Assembly (NCBI RefSeq): GCF_037975245.1
Contig: NC_092582.1
Coordinates: 17,014,577 to 17,078,576, forward strand
Length of the DNA stretch: 64,000 nt
Origin: Apostichopus japonicus
Lineage: Eukaryota; Echinodermata; Holothuroidea; Aspidochirotida; Stichopodidae
Direction: 5' to 3'
Made by a program: the position numbers and the translations under genes. Positions 58,735 to 64,000 of this stretch are shown here, piece by piece. How positions within the stretch are numbered: the first letter of the stretch is position 1; every line of letters starts with the position of its first letter. The notes beneath the pieces were generated by a model. The model ran no database searches. It was not told the origin of the DNA and saw only the letters and a program-made list of their open reading frames with translations.

Positions 58735-59035
58735 TGTTTGCGTACACCGGCGGAACGCTGGCGTTTCTTCGGCGGTACGCTGGCGTTTCTCTGGCGGTCT
58801 GCTTGTGAAACACTGGTGGAACACCGGCGGTACGCTGGCGTTTCTTCGGCGGTCTGCTTGTGAAACACTGGCGGTACACCGGCGGTACGCTGGCGTTTCT
58901 CCGGCGGTCTTCTGGCGTAGTCGCCGGCGGACCGCCGGATTAAAGCCGGCCAAATCTCTGGCGTTCCGCCGGCTTTCCCCGCCGGTGGACCGCCAGTGGT
59001 GCAGCTGGCGGGCCTCCGGTGGACCGCTAGCATGA
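58735..59035. repeat. GC-rich CGGCGG minisatellite, in unit 2
   Basis: I see no difference from 57380-57680, shifted by 1,355 bp. Confidence 0.9.
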
Positions 59036-60090
59036 TGTTATCTGGGCGCATGTGTTTATTGCGTGGAAACAGTTTTCAAACTTGTCGCAAATACACAAAG
59101 TTCAGTGGTGTATGTCTTCAGCTTACCGCATGCATAGATGATTCATCTTATAGAGCCTATGAAGGAATTAAGTATCACCATTTTTTACAAACTGCAGTTA
59201 AATTATACGGCGTAACGCAGGCGACCTAGCTGCTGGTATGATCATCTACCGAGTCACGCAACATTTGTTTTGTTCTAACAGTGCCACATACCAGGAAGAG
59301 TAACTATACAGTTCTGTGGAATGCATACCCTGGTTTGAGAACCCTGGATTTATATGCCTATATATTCTAGGTGTCAAATTGTGTAAACCTTGGTAAACAC
59401 GATATCTCAAGAAGGAGAGCTTGGATCAATCTCGTATTTCGTGTGAAGGAGTACTATGTGAGTTCAAGACCCCTATTGTTTTTGGTGGAGGTCCAAGTCC
59501 ATTTGGGGTCAGTAGAGGTCAAATTGTGAAAACCCGTTGTAAACATGATAACTTGGGAAGGGAAGGTTGGCCGGATCTCATATTTCAGTATGTATCTGTG
59601 ACATGTTCAGTACAAGATTTTATTGAGGTCAATGGTCATTGGGAGTTACTAGACGCCGACTTGTGAAAACATTGTTTTATAAGCTACCGTATATATCTCC
59701 CTCCGACCAGGCTATCAGATACCATGTGCCTCATACGAATAGGAGGCTATTAGCAATTGGAAATGAGCTTATGGGCATTCGTAGAATCTAAAACTCAGAA
59801 CTGAAAACATTTTTGCATTGGCTTCAACGTGCCGCTCGGAAGCCTTTGCGTGTATTTTTTTTTATTGTTTGAGACATTACAGTAGGCCTAGCTGCTTATT
59901 TATGATACTACGTCATGTTTTACTTTGTTCATGGGAAAAGGTTAAATTTTCATACTACACAGAAACATAACTTTCCAATGTGAAATTACGTAGCACCATG
60001 TATCTGCCTAAGTGCCTAATCGTTTTTGGTTTCGATGAAATCGTAACCTATGCATTCATGCAGGCGGAGAGTGTGTGTATGCGTGTATGG

Positions 60091-62110
60091 GTGTGTGTGT
60101 GTGTGTGACGCCTGGCTTGTAAACACGGTATCTCAAGTAGGAAAGCTTGGACCAATCTAATATTTGGTGTATATGAGTACCACATTGAGTAGATGTGCCC
60201 TATTTTTTGTGTTGCCTGTGAAGGTCACCAAAGGTCAGTTAGAGGCCAAAAACCAAAATATTAAAACAAGCAATAACTCCCATTGACAGGATCCGACATG
60301 GTTGATATTTTGGGACCAGTTGTGAATGGGGTAAGGGATCATTTCAAAACATAACGGTCATGTGATCCAAGGTCAAGAAAGGTCAATCAGGGGTCAAAAA
60401 CTAGTATTTTTGCAATAACTTGAGAACCAAATGTCCATGAAGGTTGGGAGTTACGCTATTGTAATCAGGGAGTCGACCCGCATCTAGGTGACCTTTGACT
60501 TCAAGTTGACCTCCGGTGACCTTTATCAATTTTTTGGGTTATTTGAATTTTCGTGGCCATAATCGGATCTCAAAGGTACCTTCCGATCAAAATGGTCCAT
60601 AGTTGACCCCTGTGCGACCTTCGTGTGCGAAGTTATCAGAGGTCAATGTTTTTGTTTTTTAATAAGTACAGTTAGGATGGTCGCATAGACTTGTCATGTT
60701 GCTTTTTGGAATCAGCGTGTCAAACTACATCTGACTGCGAGGTCAAAAGGTCAAAGGTCAAATCTTAAAAAATATGCTCATTTTAGGAGGTACGGGGCAA
60801 AACAAAACATAACAAAGATAAGTTTAAAAAATGTCCCTCAAGGTTGGGATTTTAGGACAGAGTGCACATCATCAAGGGGAAAATTTTTGATAAAAACCAT
60901 TAGGTCATTCAAGGTCATTCAAGGTTGAGTATGTGCAAAAAACTCCCAACTTATGCTAATTTTTGCAACAACTTCTAGTCACGTAGTCTGACATGGCTGG
61001 TATATTAGGACAAGTTGTGAATGGAGTAGGGACACATTTTCAAAGATAACCGTGATGTGATCCAAGGTCACCAAAGGTCATTTATGGGTCAAAATGTGTT
61101 TTTTTTTCTCAATAACTTGTGAAACTACCATTGACGGGTCCGACATGGTTGATATTTTGGGCCTAGTTGTGAATGGGGTAAGGGATCATTTCAAAACATA
61201 ACGGTAATATGGTCCAAGGTCAACAAAGGTCAATTAGGGGTCAAAAACTAGTATTTTTGCAATAACGTGAGAACCAAATATCCATCAAGGTTGGGATTTT
61301 AGGACAGAGTGCACATCATCAAGAGGAACATATTTGATAAAAACCATTAGGTCATTCAAGGTCATTCAAGGTTGAGTATGTGCCAAAAACTCCCAACTTA
61401 TGCTAACTTTTGCAACAACTTCTAGTCACGAAGTCTGACATGGCTGGTATATTAGGACAAGTTGTGAATGGAGTAGGGACGCATTTTCCAAAATAACCGT
61501 GATGTGATCCAAGGTCACCAAAGGTCATTTATGGGTCAAAATGTGTTTTTTTTCTCAATAACTTTTGAAACTACCATTGACGGGTCCGACATGGTTGATA
61601 TTTTGGGACTAGTTGTGAATGGGGTAAGGGATCATTTCAAAACATAACGGTTATATGGTCCAAGGTCAACAAAGGTCAATTAGGGGTCAAAAACTAGTAT
61701 TTTTGCAATAACGTGAGAACCAAATGTCCATCAAGGTTGGGATTTTAGGACAGAGTGCACATCATCAAGAGGAACATTTTTGATAAAAACCATTAGGTCA
61801 TCCAAGGTCATTCAAGGTTGATTATGTGCCAAAAACTCCCAACTTATGCTAATTTTTGCAACAACTTCTAGTCACGAAGTCTGACATGGCTGGTATATTA
61901 GGACAAGTTGTGAATGAAGTAGGGACACATTTTCCAAAATAACCGTGATGTGATCCAAGGTCACCAAAGGTCATTTATGGGTCAAAATGTGTTTTTTCCC
62001 GATAACTTGTGAAACTACCACAGACAGGGTTGAGAGTTACGCTATTGTAATACAATGGTCGAACTGCATTTGGGTGACCGTGACCTCAGGTTGACCTCCA
62101 GTGACCTGTA
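60091..62110 (+). repeat. AGGTCA-rich repeat family, block 3
   Basis: It opens with a GT run, then AACACGGTATCTCAAGTAGG and AGGTCACCAAAGGTCA at 60222-60237. From about 60990 a unit of about 447 bp (marked by GCTGGTATATTAGGACAAGT) repeats at 60991, 61439 and 61886, highly similar. Non-coding. Confidence 0.85.
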
Positions 62111-62221
62111 TTAGCTTCTTTCAAGTTGATTCTTTGAAGTTTCGTAGGCATATTCCAATCTAACTTGTCCATAAGTGGACTCCTCTGCAACCCTAATGTG
62201 CGAAGTTATTAAGAGATTTGG

Positions 62222-62983
62222 TTTGGTTTTGTAATACTTGGTGTGTGGATTCATAACATTGAGTACAAGAACCCTATTGCTTTTGATGGAGGTGTGTATA
62301 ACCACGTACAGTAGACTGACCTGTGTTAGAATGTCATAGTGTTATTGTAACAGCTAGTTCTGGTTATACTAACAAGCAGAAGTCTAGTGCATTAAAGTCA
62401 TCGAAACCTCAATGCATTTTGCATTCTGGTTCACATAATGTATTGATGCTGTAGATCTGTACTATGGAGACTTGAACAGCAATCATAGGCCTAGACCGAC
62501 TGAAATTTGGCGGGTAGATTTGTAAAGTCACGGTCGCTAAACTTTTAAAATATTTTTCGTGGCCTGAAAACCTTGAAAACATGATTTCTCATGGTAGATA
62601 CTTATCATACATGGTATATGGATTTGCCATATTTAGTACAAGAATCATGTTGCTTGTGAGGTCAAATCTCCTTGAGGTCACCAGAGGTAAAAACTGAAAA
62701 CCTTTTACATGATATATAACGATGGAAATCGTGGATACCTCTAATACTTGGTGTGTGGATTCATAACATTGAGTACAAGACCCCTGTTGTTGTTGTATTT
62801 TGAGTGTATAGCCATACACGTACAGTAGACTGCATGACCTGTGTTTATAATGCCATAGTGTTATTGTATTAAAATGTTGGTTCGGGCCATTTCTATTGTA
62901 ACAGCTAGTTCTGGTTATAATAACAACCAGAGGTCCAGTGCACTGAAGTCATCGAAACCTCAATGCATTTTGCATTCTGGTTG
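62222..62983 (+). repeat. Direct repeat of about 210-245 bp
   Basis: 62222-62428 is repeated at about 62740-62983. Shared strings are ACTTGGTGTGTGGATTCATA, TAACAGCTAGTTCTGGTTAT and CATCGAAACCTCAATGCATT. Copy 2 has an insertion near 62865-62905. Diverged (estimated under 95% identity). Confidence 0.75.
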
Positions 62984-63400
62984 TTTTACGATTTCATTCA
63001 TTGGAGTGAGACCACGTAGAAGTTAGCTTCAATTTTGATTTTCGACTTTCATGATATATCGACTTTTGATATTCAGTGGCGGGGAGTGGATGTGAGGATC
63101 ACACGTACCCGCATCTACTCCGGACGTACGCCCCTGGGCTGCACGGTCATGACGGTATCATATGATTTAGCATGCAGCATAAACACTCTATACTCTTTAA
63201 CTCGGAGCTTACACGCAGGTATACATGCTTGCCATGCAGCAGAACAAATAGCGCATGCAAGAATCGTAAAGCAAGCAGTCAACTTAGCTATTTGTTTGCA
63301 ATTTGCAATTTGTTGGGTGTAAGTTTAATGGCCTTTGCCTTTTGAAGGTAAATGTCAAAAAGCTCTTTTGCTCACAAAGTAAATATGATAATGCACACCC
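62984..63400. other. No gene recognised
   Basis: A 95-codon plus-strand frame (63035-63322) has no recognisable domain. Confidence 0.35.
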
Positions 63401-64000
63401 ACAGTAGATAGCGATATACCATCCGCTTTCAAGCTCGCCCATGTGACGCCACTCATCAAGAAACCCTCGCTGGATCCTACCGTTCTCTCAAATTATAGGC
63501 CAGTGTCAAACCTTCCATTTGTTTCAAAGATTCTCGAAAAAGTTGTGTCATCCCGTCTCACATCCTATCTTGAACACAATGGTCTACAGGAGACTCATCA
63601 ATCCGCCTACAGGAAACACCACAGCACTGAGACTGCCCTCGTGCGCATTCAGAATGATGTGATGGTAGCTCTTGGAGGTCAGACAGCGTGCCTGATGGTT
63701 CTGTTAGACCTTTCGGCCGCTTTTGATACGGTCGACCACCTCCAGCTTCTTAGTACACTCAGTGACCTTGGTGTTAAAAGTAGCGCCTTAAAGTAGATGA
63801 CATCATACCTCAGTGATCGCCAACAGATTATGTGCCTGGGAAAGGATTCTTCTGACCCTCAGACGTTAGAATGTGGCGTGCCCCAGGGTTCGGTCCTGGG
63901 GCCTGTGCTCTTCACGGTATACACGTCTTCACTGGGTCAGCTCCTTCGCTCACAGGACATGGACTATCACTTCTATGCAGACGACTCGAGTCTGTGTCTT
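63401..64000 (+). pseudogene. L2/CR1-like LINE reverse transcriptase, 5'-truncated, one stop codon
   Basis: The frame opens DIPSAFKLAHVTPLIKKPS and passes through LSNYRPVSNLPFVSKILEKV, QSAYRKHHSTETALVRIQND and LLDLSAAFDTVDH. TAG at 63794-63796 interrupts it where relatives normally have a Trp (…LxWxxSYLSDR). The same frame then continues with MTSYLSDRQQ, CGVPQGSVLGPVLFTVYTSS and FYADDSSL to the window edge. The catalytic YADD is intact. The endonuclease is missing. The family differs from that of the LINE at 51243. Confidence 0.85.

Larger units (their letters stand above)
56339..60090 (+). repeat. Tandem array of a 1,355-bp unit (two full copies, one partial)
   Basis: Units start at 56339, 57694 and 59049, at exact 1,355-bp spacing. 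They are nearly identical (single changes such as AGAACTCTGG/AGAACCCTGG). Each unit has a body of about 1,040 bp; copies 1 and 2 then have a GC-rich minisatellite of about 300 bp. The third copy lacks it and passes via a GT run into AGGTCA-rich block 3. The body itself contains a diverged AGGTCA-family segment (about 56670-56830). All open frames recur in each unit and show no domain. Confidence 0.95.

Overview
This is a eukaryotic, AT-rich, intron- and repeat-rich window, most likely from a marine invertebrate animal. An echinoderm such as a sea cucumber is my guess, from the overall repeat content, but the sequence does not settle it. It has no operons or bacterial-type genes. The one host gene I can reconstruct is a flavin-containing monooxygenase (FMO) on the minus strand. 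Its seven coding exons lie between 45712 (ATG) and 26822 (TAG). All six introns obey GT-AG, all exon phases fit, and the spliced reading frame totals 1,581 nt (526 codons plus stop). It carries the N-terminal FAD Rossmann motif, the FMO signature FxGxxxHxxxY, an FGTGY motif and a hydrophobic C-terminal tail. It should therefore be a membrane-anchored, NADPH-dependent N/S-oxygenase.

Layout. 1-26500 is intergenic and holds decayed mobile elements: LINE pieces at 1675, 8370 and 24540-25860, a Penelope-like fragment at 11837-12437, three copies of a tRNA-derived SINE, and palindromic MITE-like elements. It also has several unusual arrays: a 21-22 bp GATATC/GAATTC minisatellite at 14848, two 21-bp CTTAAG arrays at 21571 and 23232, clusters of a 15-bp hyphenated palindrome at 7.1-7.5 kb and 16.4-19.0 kb, and a 419-bp direct repeat. 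26.8-45.7 kb is the FMO gene. Its introns are filled with hAT-type elements with clear target-site duplications, SINEs, a LINE with a SINE nested inside it, and blocks of a repeat rich in AGGTCA half sites. 45.9-48.0 kb, just upstream of the gene, holds a SINE and a 1.78-kb element with terminal inverted repeats.

48-64 kb is again repeat-dominated. An AGGTCA-rich block (49.6-50.9 kb) abuts a non-LTR retrotransposon with an uninterrupted 995-codon endonuclease plus reverse transcriptase ORF (51243-54230). A tandem array of a 1,355-bp unit (two full copies and one partial, 56339-60090) has a GC-rich minisatellite in each full unit and leads into a third AGGTCA-rich block (60.1-62.1 kb). A 5'-truncated L2/CR1-like LINE with one in-frame stop runs off the right edge. 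The mobile elements act on their own; the only functional link to the host gene that I can suggest is possible regulatory influence of intronic repeats on the FMO gene, which is inference.
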